A stretch of DNA of 34,433 bases, taken from assembly GCA_949283655.1 (NCBI GenBank), contig CASDTH010000046.1:1-34433 (forward strand), read 5' to 3'. Position numbers and translations under genes: made by a program. This document shows positions 7,693 through 18,462 of the stretch, piece by piece. Below the pieces are notes generated by a model. That model did no database searches, was not told the DNA's origin, and worked only from the letters and a program-made list of their open reading frames with translations. The stretch comes from an uncultured bacterium. Its GTDB lineage: Bacteria > Bacillota > Clostridia > Oscillospirales > Acutalibacteraceae. The first letter of the stretch is position 1. Every line of letters begins with the position of its first letter.

Positions 7693-8048
7693 TCCTATCC
7701 CCCTTTTTTCAGTATAGCATCAGTGCATAAGGATACACATCGGTTTTCAGCGCCGTGGCCGTGCCTAAGAACGCAGCGAGCGCTCGTCTGAGCCTGGCGG
7801 AGCGGCGGTGTTCCCCTTGTATACTGATGCTAACAGAAACTTTTAAAAAATAAAATAAAAATTTGAAATTTAGGGCAAAAAAATGATATCCTTTTCCCTC
7901 CAACCTGATATGATGAAGCCAAAGAGAGGCAGGCAAAGTCTAAAAACCCGGCGCAGATAGGGGATTGCTGCATCCAGAATGAATGCCAGGCCATTCGCGT
8001 GCCGGTGCAGGCCGGCCGCCGCTATAACCGGTCAGAGGGGGAATTTCT
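7693..8048. promoter_or_regulatory. Divergent regulatory region with paired TAGCATCAGT sites
   Basis: This is a 356-base gap between the AraC gene and the kinase gene. It contains an inverted pair, TAGCATCAGT (7715-7724) and ACTGATGCTA (7823-7832), with centres about 108 bases apart. AraC proteins often use paired sites of this kind, and the pair is a candidate operator. A weak promoter toward the kinase is suggested by TTGAAA and TATCCT 18 bases apart in the AT-rich run around 7863-7892. AGAGGGGG just before 8041 is the ribosome site of the kinase. No gene is seen in the gap. Confidence 0.4.
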
Positions 8049-9029
8049 TTGGTCAGCAAAACAAAATATGCCGTCAGCCAGGACACCATTCGAGCGCTTT
8101 TTCACGAGGCCGGGCTGGAGCCCGTTACGTCCATTGCGCCGCTCGGCGCGGGCGAATTCAACGCCGTATTCTCCGTAAACGCGAACGGCAGGGACTATGT
8201 ACTGAAAATTGCGCCCGCAGAGGATGCTCCCACCCCTGCCTATGAAAAGGGGATGATGCGGGCGGAGGTATTCTGGTATGAGCAGATGCGCGCGCATACC
8301 TCTATCCGCGTGCCCGAGGTGTATGTAACGGATTTCAGCCGGAGGCTGATCCCAACCGATTATTTTATCATGGAGAAGCTGCCGGGCAAAACACTGGACC
8401 AGATGGGTTTCTCCAAAACGGAAAAGCAGCAGGCGGCCGCTGAGGTGGCCAAGCTGACGGCGCAGCTCCACCGAATCAAAGCGGATCAATTTGGCTATGT
8501 GCAGAGCGGGCTCTATGAGAGTTGGTATCTCGCAATCCGCGCCAGCGTGGAGGCCCTGCTGGGGGACTGCCGCAAAAAAAGCCGGCGCTCCAGGCGAGGG
8601 GAACGGCTGCTGCGGATGATCGACCGTTACCAGGCAACGCTCGAAAAGGTGGAATGCTGCATGGTAAATTTCGATATTTGGGATCCCAATATTATGTGTA
8701 TCCCAGAGGCCGGAGGGCTCCGATATGGGTGGATCGATCCGGAGCGCAGCTTCTGGGGGGACAGAATTGCAGATTTTGTCTGTCTGGAAATGATGAAGCC
8801 GCTCGCCGGGAAAGAGGCAACGCTTGCCGCCTACAATGCGGCTGCGGAGCAGCCCATCCTTGCCACAGAGGAGGAAAACATCCGCTATGCCATTGCGGAA
8901 GGCTACCTTGGGCTAATTATGGAAACAGAGAAGTATTACCGCTATACGCCGCACCACTTCGGCTGGTGGCGGAATGTGGCGGCCTCAGCCATCCTTTACC
9001 GGAACGCCTTTGAGGCGTTGGGCAAATGA
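8049..9029 (+). CDS. Aminoglycoside phosphotransferase (APH)-fold kinase
   Basis: The protein has 326 residues from a TTG start, with AGAGGGGG about eight bases upstream. It has the APH/choline-kinase fold signs: a nucleotide loop (LGAGEFNAVFSV), the lysine in YVLKIAP, a hinge (YFIMEKLPG), the catalytic loop VNFDIWDPNIM and the metal-binding WIDPERSFWGDRIADF. The catalytic loop keeps the Asp and Asn of the usual H-G-D-x4-N, but the His is Asn here. These enzymes phosphorylate hydroxyls of antibiotics, choline, sugars or macrolides. The stop overlaps the start of the MATE gene by four bases (ATGA), so phosphorylation and export are coupled. The substrate cannot be read from the sequence; resistance is possible but unproven. 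Confidence 0.82.
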   Translation: MVSKTKYAVSQDTIRALFHEAGLEPVTSIAPLGAGEFNAVFSVNANGRDYVLKIAPAEDAPTPAYEKGMMRAEVFWYEQMRAHTSIRVPEVYVTDFSRRLIPTDYFIMEKLPGKTLDQMGFSKTEKQQAAAEVAKLTAQLHRIKADQFGYVQSGLYESWYLAIRASVEALLGDCRKKSRRSRRGERLLRMIDRYQATLEKVECCMVNFDIWDPNIMCIPEAGGLRYGWIDPERSFWGDRIADFVCLEMMKPLAGKEATLAAYNAAAEQPILATEEENIRYAIAEGYLGLIMETEKYYRYTPHHFGWWRNVAASAILYRNAFEALGK

Positions 9030-10399
9030 GGCGGGGCAAAGCCGGTGTGGTACAGCCGGATCAAACGCAGGCGCTTGGCTCCGCTAAAATCCCCTCGCTC
9101 ATCCTGCGCTTTTCGGCAACAACGCTCGCCGCTCTGGTGCTCAACTCTGTTTACACGCTGACGGATGCGCTCTTTGTCAGCTGGGGCGTGGGGGGCCATG
9201 CGATGGGCGGCGTTTCGGTTGTGTTTCCGTTCACGATCCTGCAAGGGGCGATTTCCACGGCGGTGGGCGGCGGCGCGGCCTCGATCATCTCCCGCAAGCT
9301 TGGCGCGCAAAAGCAGGAGGAGGCGGGCGAGGTCACGCTCAACGCAATGCTGGTCTTTTACCTCTCCGCTGTGGCCATCACGATTGCCGGATTCCTCCTG
9401 ATGGATCCGCTGCTGAGCGCGATGGGCGTGACGGGCGAGCTTTATCCCTATGCGCGGGAATACTTCTCCATCCTGCTCGCAGGCAACGTTTTTTCCACCG
9501 GTTTTTCCTCTATTATCCGCGCGGAGGGGCGGATGCTCTACAGCCTGCTCATCTGGGCCATCCCCATCAGCATCAACATCCTGTTGGACGCAGTTTTCAT
9601 TTTAGCGCTGGGCTGGGGCGTGAAGGGCTCGGCGCTCGCCACAGTCGCCTGCCAATTCGTCAGCTTCTCCATGAGCGTGCTGTTTTTCCTGCGGTTTACG
9701 GCGCAGCGCTTCCGGGGCGCCAGGCCGAGCCTGAAACGGGCCGGGGAGATATTGGCCATTGGCATCCCTTCTCTCGTTCAGATGGGCAGCCTCTCCATCA
9801 CATCCGCCCTGCTCAACAACGCGCTGGGCTCTGTGAGCGGTGCGCTGGGTGTAACCGCTTTTGGCTATATCACCAGGCTCTTCACACTGGGGACGGCCCC
9901 CTTCACCGCCGTAGCGCAGGCGCTCGCCCCGGTTGCCGGGTATAATCACGGCGCAGGGCAGCCCCGGCGTGTGCGGGAAACGCTTCGTTTCAGCTGCATA
10001 ATTTGCGCGCTATACGCGGGGGCGGCTTTTCTGCTGGCCGAGGGGGTCCCTGGCCTGCTGATGCGGATTTTTACGCAGGATGCTCAGTTGATTGCCTTTG
10101 GCGCCAATGCCATCCGCAGGACGGCGGCAGCCTTTTTGTTTGCACCGTTCCCCATGCTGGCAGGGGCCCTCTTTCAGGCAGTGGGGCAAAAGCTGCGCGC
10201 CCTGCTGATGTACGCGGCCAACCTGCTCTTTTTGCTCCCCTTGTCGCGTGTGCTGCCAGAGCTTTTTGGGGTAAACGGGATATGGGCGGCCTATGTGGGG
10301 GCGAACGCTGCAGCGGCAGGCCTTACGCTGCTCCTTCTTCTGTTGGATGGCTGCAAAAGAAAAAAGCTCGGGGCTGCCGCTCCAGGCATTCACGATTGA
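9026..10399 (+). CDS. MATE-family multidrug exporter
   Basis: The protein has 457 residues and about twelve membrane spans in two similar halves. The MATE signs are clear: LNSVYTLTDALFVSWGVGGHAMGG near the N-terminus, GGGAASIISRKLGAQ, the mid-protein IRAEGRMLYS and ISINILLDAVFILALGWGVKGSA, and the second-half ALAPVAGYNHGAGQPRRVRE. It is closest in pattern to the MepA/DinF-type clostridial exporters, which use Na+ or H+ gradients. It overlaps the APH-fold kinase gene by four bases and lies in the putative AraC regulon. Together they look like a small-molecule inactivation or export module. Which compound is handled is not known. Confidence 0.92.
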   Translation: MRRGKAGVVQPDQTQALGSAKIPSLILRFSATTLAALVLNSVYTLTDALFVSWGVGGHAMGGVSVVFPFTILQGAISTAVGGGAASIISRKLGAQKQEEAGEVTLNAMLVFYLSAVAITIAGFLLMDPLLSAMGVTGELYPYAREYFSILLAGNVFSTGFSSIIRAEGRMLYSLLIWAIPISINILLDAVFILALGWGVKGSALATVACQFVSFSMSVLFFLRFTAQRFRGARPSLKRAGEILAIGIPSLVQMGSLSITSALLNNALGSVSGALGVTAFGYITRLFTLGTAPFTAVAQALAPVAGYNHGAGQPRRVRETLRFSCIICALYAGAAFLLAEGVPGLLMRIFTQDAQLIAFGANAIRRTAAAFLFAPFPMLAGALFQAVGQKLRALLMYAANLLFLLPLSRVLPELFGVNGIWAAYVGANAAAAGLTLLLLLLDGCKRKKLGAAAPGIHD

Positions 10400-10590
10400 C
10401 CGGCTCAATTTTAAAGCGCTTGGGCCGCCTGCGAGGCTGTGGGCAAGCAACAATAGCCCTGCTATCCCTGCATTTTAGTGCAATGCCATAGAGCTTGCGG
10501 CGGCCATCGGGCATGGGCAGTTAAGCCGCCGTGTCCCCGGGCGCGGCGGCGCGGGAGCCTGCTGCCCTCTACACGGATAAAATAGAGAAA

Positions 10591-10639
10591 AGGAAAACTC
10601 CCGAAGGGACTGCTGTAGGCAGCCTCTTCGGGAGTTCCT
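10591..10639 (+). terminator. Long hairpin downstream of the MATE gene
   Basis: ACTCCCGAAG (10597-10606) pairs with CTTCGGGAGT (10626-10635), extended inward by CTGC/GCAG and outward by GGAA/TTCC. The tail after the stem is only moderately T-rich. It is a plausible terminator for the kinase/MATE operon. Confidence 0.5.
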
Positions 10640-10784
10640 TCATTATGACAATGGGAAGGATGTTATAAGACTATCCTTTCTGTCACTTTTTGAGGCACCG
10701 TAATTTGAGCTTTGCATTTCCGGGGATGTTAATCAAATTCGATTTCTATTGTAAAAAATACAAAATTTGATTTGGCTTAGGCGT

Positions 10785-10818
10785 AAAAAAGACCTTGCAA
10801 GAATTCTCTTGCAAGGTC
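10785..10818 (-). terminator. Intrinsic terminator of ppdK
   Basis: GACCTTGCAAGA (10791-10802) pairs perfectly with TCTTGCAAGGTC (10807-10818) around ATTC. On the minus strand the stem is followed at once by six Ts (10790-10785), 39 bases past the ppdK stop. A+T-rich flanks on both sides could make it work in both directions. Confidence 0.85.
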
Positions 10819-10856
10819 AATTTTTCTATTGGGTTTTGCTCAAAATCAAGTAAGCC

Positions 10857-13499
<2,643 letters not shown>

Positions 13500-13588
13500 T
13501 CCAAATCATCCTCCATTTTTAATATCAGCGAAATCATCAACGATTACGGCTCAGCCCGTGAAAACGGGGCCGTTTTACGTCAACCTGC

Positions 13589-13597
13589 ATTATAACA
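13589..13597 (-). promoter_or_regulatory. Extended -10 promoter of ppdK
   Basis: On the minus strand TGTTATAAT gives a perfect TATAAT (13589-13594) with the extended TG. The -35 region is poor (TGGAAA at 17 bases), which fits an extended -10 promoter. The leader of about 85 bases includes a hairpin over 13559-13580 (GTGAAAACGG against CCGTTTTAC) of unknown role. Confidence 0.55.
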
Positions 13598-13717
13598 GAT
13601 ACGCACAAATTTTTCCATGCATGATTGAGATAAATTCATGTTTTTGGCGTTGTTCTGTTTTGTGTATTATAGATACCTTTTTGCGCTTTTAACGCTGCCG
13701 CCGTAGGATCGTATTTT

Positions 13718-14596
13718 TTATGGCCGGTAATCCTCCCGGCAGAAAGGCTCTTGCCGCGCTTCAGAGAGGAGCAGCCGGTATTTCCGGGGATGACGGTAGG
13801 CGTTGCCGTGCACCTCGCTTTTACGATAGCTGCGCAGCTCATCCATTGGGAAAGCGGCTAAATAGATGCCCTCCTCCTTCCCCGCCTCGATCACCAGCGT
13901 ATCCCGCGAGCCGCTTTCGCCGGGGCGGTAGGCGATACCGTCGAACGCAGAGGAGTGCCCGTTGCAGTCCGGCTGCCCGTACGCATAGTTCGCTGTGGCA
14001 ATGCCCACCATGTTTTCAAACGCCCGCGCCCGGAGCTGTGAAAGGCGGTTGATCTCCATCGGGCATGCGTTGGGCGCCAGAATGACCTCCGCGCCCTTGA
14101 GCATCAAAATTCTGGCGCTCTCCGGGAATTCCCGGTCATAGCAGATCATCGCGCCGATTTTTACGGGGCCGCTCGCCGTCCCCAGCTCCGCCACATAAAA
14201 ATCATCACCTGGGGTAAGGCTGCGCTCTACGTCAAAATCGCAGGTGTGTACCTTCGCGTAGGTCAAAACACAGCGGCCCTTCCGGTCGAACACACACAGG
14301 GTGTTTCGCGGCAGCGGGTCGTATGATTCCAAAAAGGTGATCCCGACCGCCATATCCAGCTCTTTTGCCAAACGGCTGAACGCCTGCACAAATTCACTTT
14401 GCCGGGAAACGGCATCCCGGCGCAGCTGCGCAATATCATGGGTGACGCAATAGCCGTTATTCCACATCTCGGGGAACAGTGCCAAATCAGCCCCCATTGC
14501 TTTTGCACGGCGGCAATAGGCGGCGCCTTTCTCCAAATTTCCCGCCTGATCCGGGGTAGAAACCATTTGTAGCAGGGCAACCTTAAAAAATTGCAT
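13718..14596 (-). CDS. Carbon-nitrogen hydrolase (nitrilase superfamily)
   Basis: The protein has 292 residues. The Glu-Lys-Cys catalytic triad is clear: Glu43 in LFPEMWNNGY, Lys115 in YAKVHTCDF and Cys152 in MICYDREFPES. The N-terminal KVALLQMVSTPDQAGNLEKG is also typical. Such enzymes hydrolyse omega-amides, N-carbamoyl amines or other C-N bonds in the cytoplasm. GGAGG lies eight bases before the ATG. It is the downstream member of a pair with the EEP-family gene (42-base gap). The exact substrate is not evident; an N-carbamoylputrescine-type or omega-amidase-type role is possible. The C-terminus (HPRKYRLLLSEARQEPF) is ordinary and complete. Confidence 0.9.
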   Translation of the reverse strand: MQFFKVALLQMVSTPDQAGNLEKGAAYCRRAKAMGADLALFPEMWNNGYCVTHDIAQLRRDAVSRQSEFVQAFSRLAKELDMAVGITFLESYDPLPRNTLCVFDRKGRCVLTYAKVHTCDFDVERSLTPGDDFYVAELGTASGPVKIGAMICYDREFPESARILMLKGAEVILAPNACPMEINRLSQLRARAFENMVGIATANYAYGQPDCNGHSSAFDGIAYRPGESGSRDTLVIEAGKEEGIYLAAFPMDELRSYRKSEVHGNAYRHPRKYRLLLSEARQEPFCREDYRP

Positions 14597-14638
14597 CGCT
14601 CTTTCCTCCGTTTTTGTTTTGGGCAGGCGCCCATAGCT

Positions 14639-15643
14639 CTATAACTCCACCGTGGCGGTCAGCGCAAAATGATCGGAGATGCTGCGCCCCCTCCAGGGTG
14701 TTGTAGCGCACACGCGGCAATCCGATACGCTGCCCGGCTGGATATTGCGCACATAGAAATGATCAATATCACGCGCAAACAGCTCATCCGCCGCATCCAG
14801 CTGGTGATAGAGCGACTTTTGCTTCTGCCGCGCCTCCTGCGCGTAATAGGTTTGCAGGTTGGTATTATGGGCCGGGTCCCAGCTGGCGAACCCATTGCCC
14901 TGGGGGAGAAGGCGCGAAAAGCCCCGCTTCTGAAGGAGCTTGAGCTCCGGCCACGCCGCCTCCGCGTTAAAATCGCCCGCCACAATGAGCGGCACGCCGG
15001 CAGGCACCTTTTTCTCCAGCCAATCGCACAGCCGCTGCGCTTCTGTCAGCTTGCAGTGCTCCAGCGCGCGCAGCTTCTCCTTCGCCTGCGCGGCCTGTTT
15101 TGCCGGGAAGCCCCACTCCCGTGCGAGCTCCGGCAATTTTTTCAGGTTCTCCGGCGTAATGGCAGGCCCTGCCACCCAATGCGTCACACAGGCATAGAGC
15201 GGCGCGCCGTCCGGCAGTGTGCAGCGCGCCAGCACCGCCTGTGTCAGGTTATCAAAGTGGCAGGAGAACACATTGCCGCACCAGCCCTTCCCGCCCAGAT
15301 GCACACGGCCCTGGTAAGCAGGCGCGAGCGTGGGGCGGGCGAGGATAAGATCCCCCTCCCGCAAATTCAGCGGGAAGCCGAAGCGCCCCGCACGCACCCC
15401 GGCCACGCCCATGTGGCCAAGCGGCACGTAGTGCAGCCGCTTGGCCAGCCGGCTGCCATAGGTGAACAGCGGGTTCGCCTCGTTGAGGAACACAATATCT
15501 GGCTGCTCCTCCTGCAAAACGGCGCACAGGCCCTCAAAGCGCTGCTCCCGTGTTTCCGGAGGCTCGTATTCCTCCAGGCGGATCAGCCCCCTGTATCGGA
15601 AGCCGGACCAGACGTTGAGCGTAAAAAGCTTGATTCGCGCCAA
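14639..15643 (-). CDS. Endonuclease/exonuclease/phosphatase (EEP) family protein
   Basis: The protein has 334 residues from the TTG at 15643. GGGAGGGG lies five bases before it, and an earlier in-frame TTG at 15658 would put the ribosome site inside the coding part. The EEP fold is shown by KLFTLNVWSG at the start, the metal-binding Glu in VFLNEANP, the catalytic VAGDFNAEAAW and the final SISDHFALTATVEL. The family includes AP endonucleases, DNase I, sphingomyelinases and inositol phosphatases. No signal peptide or DNA-specific insert is seen, so the substrate is open. The ribosome site follows the kinase terminator by only a few bases (15659-15697), so expression may depend on read-through. 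Confidence 0.85.
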   Translation of the reverse strand: MARIKLFTLNVWSGFRYRGLIRLEEYEPPETREQRFEGLCAVLQEEQPDIVFLNEANPLFTYGSRLAKRLHYVPLGHMGVAGVRAGRFGFPLNLREGDLILARPTLAPAYQGRVHLGGKGWCGNVFSCHFDNLTQAVLARCTLPDGAPLYACVTHWVAGPAITPENLKKLPELAREWGFPAKQAAQAKEKLRALEHCKLTEAQRLCDWLEKKVPAGVPLIVAGDFNAEAAWPELKLLQKRGFSRLLPQGNGFASWDPAHNTNLQTYYAQEARQKQKSLYHQLDAADELFARDIDHFYVRNIQPGSVSDCRVCATTPWRGRSISDHFALTATVEL

Positions 15644-15658
15644 ATAAACCCCTCCCAA

Positions 15659-15697
15659 AAAGCGCCGGGCAGCCGCAATAGGACCGCCCGGCGCTTT
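15659..15697 (-). terminator. Terminator of the FGGY kinase gene, adjoining the next ribosome site
   Basis: AAAGCGCCGGGC (15659-15670) pairs perfectly with GCCCGGCGCTTT (15686-15697). On the minus strand the stem ends in a run of five Ts and then directly in GGGAGGGG, the ribosome site of the EEP gene. It is either a terminator with partial read-through or an attenuator. Confidence 0.75.
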
Positions 15698-15708
15698 CGT
15701 TGCGATTC

Positions 15709-17310
15709 TCAGCCGTTCAAAGCGGCAAAATTCTTTTTGTTTGCCTTGTAGAGCTCTTTGAATACCGCATAGTTCCGGTCATAGACCGGCTTCACGGCCG
15801 GGTCCGGCGTAAACGTCTTTTTCGCCGGCACCATCCGCTTGGCCTCATCAAGGCTTGGAAGCAGCCCGAGGCCGACCGCTACCACAACCGCCGCGCCGAC
15901 TGCGCCGACATTTTGCGGGCTATCCACTGTTTCCACCCTGCGGCCAATGCAATCCGCCAGAATCTGGCACGTAATATCCGACAGCGCGCCGCCGCCCACA
16001 AAACGGATGGTATCGGAGGTTTTCACCTTTTTCTCCTCCGTCTCGAGGAACCAGCGCAGGTGGAAGCAAACGCCCTCTGTCACGGCGCGGATGAGCTCCG
16101 TCTTGCCGGTTTCCAGGCTGATGTTAAAGAACATGCCGCGCGCGTTCGGGTCCTCAAACGGGCAGCGGTTGCCGTGTAGCCATGGCGTGAAGATCACGCC
16201 GTTAGAGCCGGCCGGCACCTCGCTGATGACCTTTGCCATGTAGTCATAGAGGCTGGTATAAATCGCTTCGGTAGATTCCGCAACGTGCTTTTTCTCCAGA
16301 TAAATATCGATCTCATCCAATGCGAGGTGATCCTTGACCCACTCCAGGCACTTGCCGGCGGTTTCCAGCTCTGCAAAGTAATTAAACCGGCCGGGCTGTG
16401 CGCCCACGATTGCCGCCACCATGGCGGAAGCATCCACAACGCTCTTATCCACCACTGTGGAGACCCAGCCGCTCGTGCCGCAGTAAATGTGCGTATCGCC
16501 CAGCGCTGTGGAACCGGCGCCCACACCGATGAGGGCAGCATCCCCGCCGCCGCCGAAAACGGCGGTTCCCGCCTTCAGGCCCAGCTGTGCGGCGGCCTGC
16601 TCTGTTACCACGCCAACCTGATCCGTCGATTTCTTGATTGGGGCCAAATGCTCCGGCTTCACGCCGAGCATATCGCACATCTCCCGGCTCCAGCCCTCTT
16701 TGCCCTTGCGGATGTCATAAATCAGGGCGGCAAAGGCCGAATCCTGCGTCATCACAAATTCACCGGTCATTTTACAGATGAGGAATTCCTTCACATCCAG
16801 CCATTTATGTACGCGGCGGAAAACCTCCGGCTCATGCGCCTCGACCCATTTGTATTTCCACACCGGGTCCTTCACGCTCGCTGCGACGGCGCCGGTGATC
16901 TGGAGGGATTTCAGCAGCTTAAACACGTTTGCGCCTGCAATCTGCGGGCCGTAGGCCAGGCCCTTTTTCAGCTCCTCCCGCGCGCGCTGATCCATATAGC
17001 TCATGGCGCGGCGCACTGGCTCCCCCTTCTGATCCACCAGCACGACGCCCTGCATCTGTGAGCAGAAGGAGACGCCCTTGATCCCGGCCGGATCCATGCC
17101 GGATTTCTGAAGCACCTCTCTGGTGGTTGCGCACATCGCCTCCCACCACTCGTTCGGATCCTGCTCCGCGCCGCCATCCGGCAGCACATACAGCTGATAC
17201 CCGCGCATGGATGCAGCCTTCAGGCGGACAATCTCGCCAATTTCAAACAGGCAGGTTTTTACGCCCGTGGTGCCCACGTCGTAGGTGATTACATAGGTCG
17301 GTTCCTTCAT
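15709..17310 (-). CDS. FGGY-family carbohydrate kinase (xylulokinase-like)
   Basis: The protein has 533 residues from the ATG at 17310 (GGAGGG upstream); the longer frame has no ribosome site. The two FGGY ATPase-fold halves are complete: DVGTTG (11-16), the substrate-side SYMDQRA (104-110), the catalytic-base region VFGGGGDAALIGVGAGS (Asp257), HIYCGTSGWVS, and the C-terminal IRFVGGGALSDITCQILAD, which binds ATP. FGGY enzymes phosphorylate ketoses or polyols. The MDQR motif favours a xylulose/ribulose-type substrate, but the family is promiscuous. The neighbours are a TetR regulator and, divergently, a class III aminotransferase and a class II aldolase. The likely product is a sugar phosphate cleaved by the aldolase. 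The true substrate is unknown. Confidence 0.9.
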   Translation of the reverse strand: MKEPTYVITYDVGTTGVKTCLFEIGEIVRLKAASMRGYQLYVLPDGGAEQDPNEWWEAMCATTREVLQKSGMDPAGIKGVSFCSQMQGVVLVDQKGEPVRRAMSYMDQRAREELKKGLAYGPQIAGANVFKLLKSLQITGAVAASVKDPVWKYKWVEAHEPEVFRRVHKWLDVKEFLICKMTGEFVMTQDSAFAALIYDIRKGKEGWSREMCDMLGVKPEHLAPIKKSTDQVGVVTEQAAAQLGLKAGTAVFGGGGDAALIGVGAGSTALGDTHIYCGTSGWVSTVVDKSVVDASAMVAAIVGAQPGRFNYFAELETAGKCLEWVKDHLALDEIDIYLEKKHVAESTEAIYTSLYDYMAKVISEVPAGSNGVIFTPWLHGNRCPFEDPNARGMFFNISLETGKTELIRAVTEGVCFHLRWFLETEEKKVKTSDTIRFVGGGALSDITCQILADCIGRRVETVDSPQNVGAVGAAVVVAVGLGLLPSLDEAKRMVPAKKTFTPDPAVKPVYDRNYAVFKELYKANKKNFAALNG

Positions 17311-17409
17311 GCAAAGCCCTCCATTAAAAATATTAATTGATCGGTCACAGCTGCCAAACGCCTTTATGATCACGGGGCGTGCCCCGCCGCTTTTGAAAAC
17401 GCCAGGGCG

Positions 17410-18087
17410 CTACTGGATGGTGAACGCGCCGCTGATAAATTTGAGCATCTGCTCCACCACAAAATCATCCCGCTCGAGGATATCCTCCCCCGCGTAGATT
17501 TTGAAGCGCTCCTGATAGTACCCGCACGCATAGGAGAATTGCAGGTTCATAAAAAGATTATCCAGCAGGTAGGCAAACATCCGCGGGTCGGCGTCGTTGC
17601 GCAGAAGGCCCTCCTCCTGCGCCTGACGGATGACCTGGGTATAAACGGCGGCGGAAAACGTCTCCATATCCTGCGAGAGCCGCCGCACCAGCTCCGCATT
17701 GTTTTCGGAGGTCATCTCATTATAGAGCCGGATCAGATCGCCCAACTGGCGGGAAGAAGCCTGCACCGCGCGGATAACCTGCTCCAGCTTCGCCTTCACA
17801 TCCATATCCGCCTGCGACAGTGGGCCGATGGTATCCTCTAAAAGGAAGATGCCGTGATGCACTGCTGTCAAAAACAGATCCTGCTTTGTATTAAAGTATT
17901 TATAGAGCGAGCCGACGCTGACGCCCGCCTTGCCGGCAATGCGGTTGATATTGGCGTTGTCAAAGCCCTTGTTGGCAAACTCACCGATGGCTGCCGCCAA
18001 AATCCTGCGCCGCTTTTCCTCTGGAATGTGTTCAAATGTCTTTTTGTGATAAACCGGCTGGTTTTCGCCGCCTGCCACCATAGGCAT
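17410..18087 (-). CDS. TetR/AcrR-family transcriptional regulator
   Basis: The protein has 225 residues from the ATG at 18087, chosen for the AAGGATGG just upstream. The frame stays open further back, but those residues (Ala/Gly/Ser-rich) look non-native. The TetR DNA-binding domain is at about 18-65: KRRRILAAAIGEFANKGFDN, then INRIAGKAGVSVGSLYKYFN and KQDLFLTAV. The helical ligand domain follows, and LLDNLFMNLQFSYACGYYQE is typical of the clostridial subgroup. It lies between the kinase (99-base gap) and the divergent aminotransferase promoter. By position it should regulate both sides of the catabolic cluster. The inducer is unknown, though a phosphorylated sugar is a reasonable guess. Confidence 0.88.
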   Translation of the reverse strand: MPMVAGGENQPVYHKKTFEHIPEEKRRRILAAAIGEFANKGFDNANINRIAGKAGVSVGSLYKYFNTKQDLFLTAVHHGIFLLEDTIGPLSQADMDVKAKLEQVIRAVQASSRQLGDLIRLYNEMTSENNAELVRRLSQDMETFSAAVYTQVIRQAQEEGLLRNDADPRMFAYLLDNLFMNLQFSYACGYYQERFKIYAGEDILERDDFVVEQMLKFISGAFTIQ

Positions 18088-18462
18088 TGCCCCATCCTTT
18101 CGCGCGGCGGAAGGTTTCATCGCAGCTGCCTCAGGCGCAGCAGAGCCCTGCCGCCCGGTTTGGGAGCCTGCGCATGATGAGCCGCCGCTCACCTTTTTTA
18201 TATTTTAACACAACAATCAAAAAAATCAACGTAGAGCCCGCTTTTTTACGAAACTTTTGCAAAAGAAGGCCCGAACGTCCGGATGGGGCATTTTTTGCGG
18301 TGCGGCAGCCCAAAAATTAAAAAATTCACAAAAATTAATTTGACAAGCCGAAAAAGTATGCTATACTGTAGGTGAGTGGAGATTCACCCTGCTTTGCGGG
18401 GCGGATTCCCAGAGAGGCGTTTTTTAGAGAGAGTTTATATGAATGTAAGGAGGAACGTTTAC
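18088..18462. promoter_or_regulatory. Divergent regulatory region between TetR and aminotransferase genes
   Basis: This gap holds no gene. It contains a strong promoter toward the aminotransferase (18340-18367), a small leader hairpin CCCTGC-TTT-GCGGGG near 18388-18403, and an AT-rich stretch (18310-18340). I could not find a long palindrome that clearly marks a TetR site. Confidence 0.5.
18340..18367 (+). promoter_or_regulatory. Sigma-A promoter for the aminotransferase/aldolase pair
   Basis: TTGACA (18340-18345) and TATACT (18362-18367) are 16 bases apart, just one base short of the optimum. The leader runs about 90 bases to the ribosome site AAGGAGG before 18463. Confidence 0.75.

Larger units (their letters stand above)
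10400..10856. other. Intergenic region between convergent MATE and ppdK genes
   Basis: No gene is seen in these 457 bases. A short GC-rich dyad (CCGCCG...CGGCGG, about 10525-10550) and two stronger hairpins, at 10591-10639 and 10791-10818, are listed separately where supported. The rest is AT-rich and featureless to me. Confidence 0.6.

Noticed and set aside
14669..15751. Long plus-strand frame across the EEP gene
   Set aside because: Low-likelihood Arg/Leu-rich translation, no ribosome site, and antisense to a well-supported gene.
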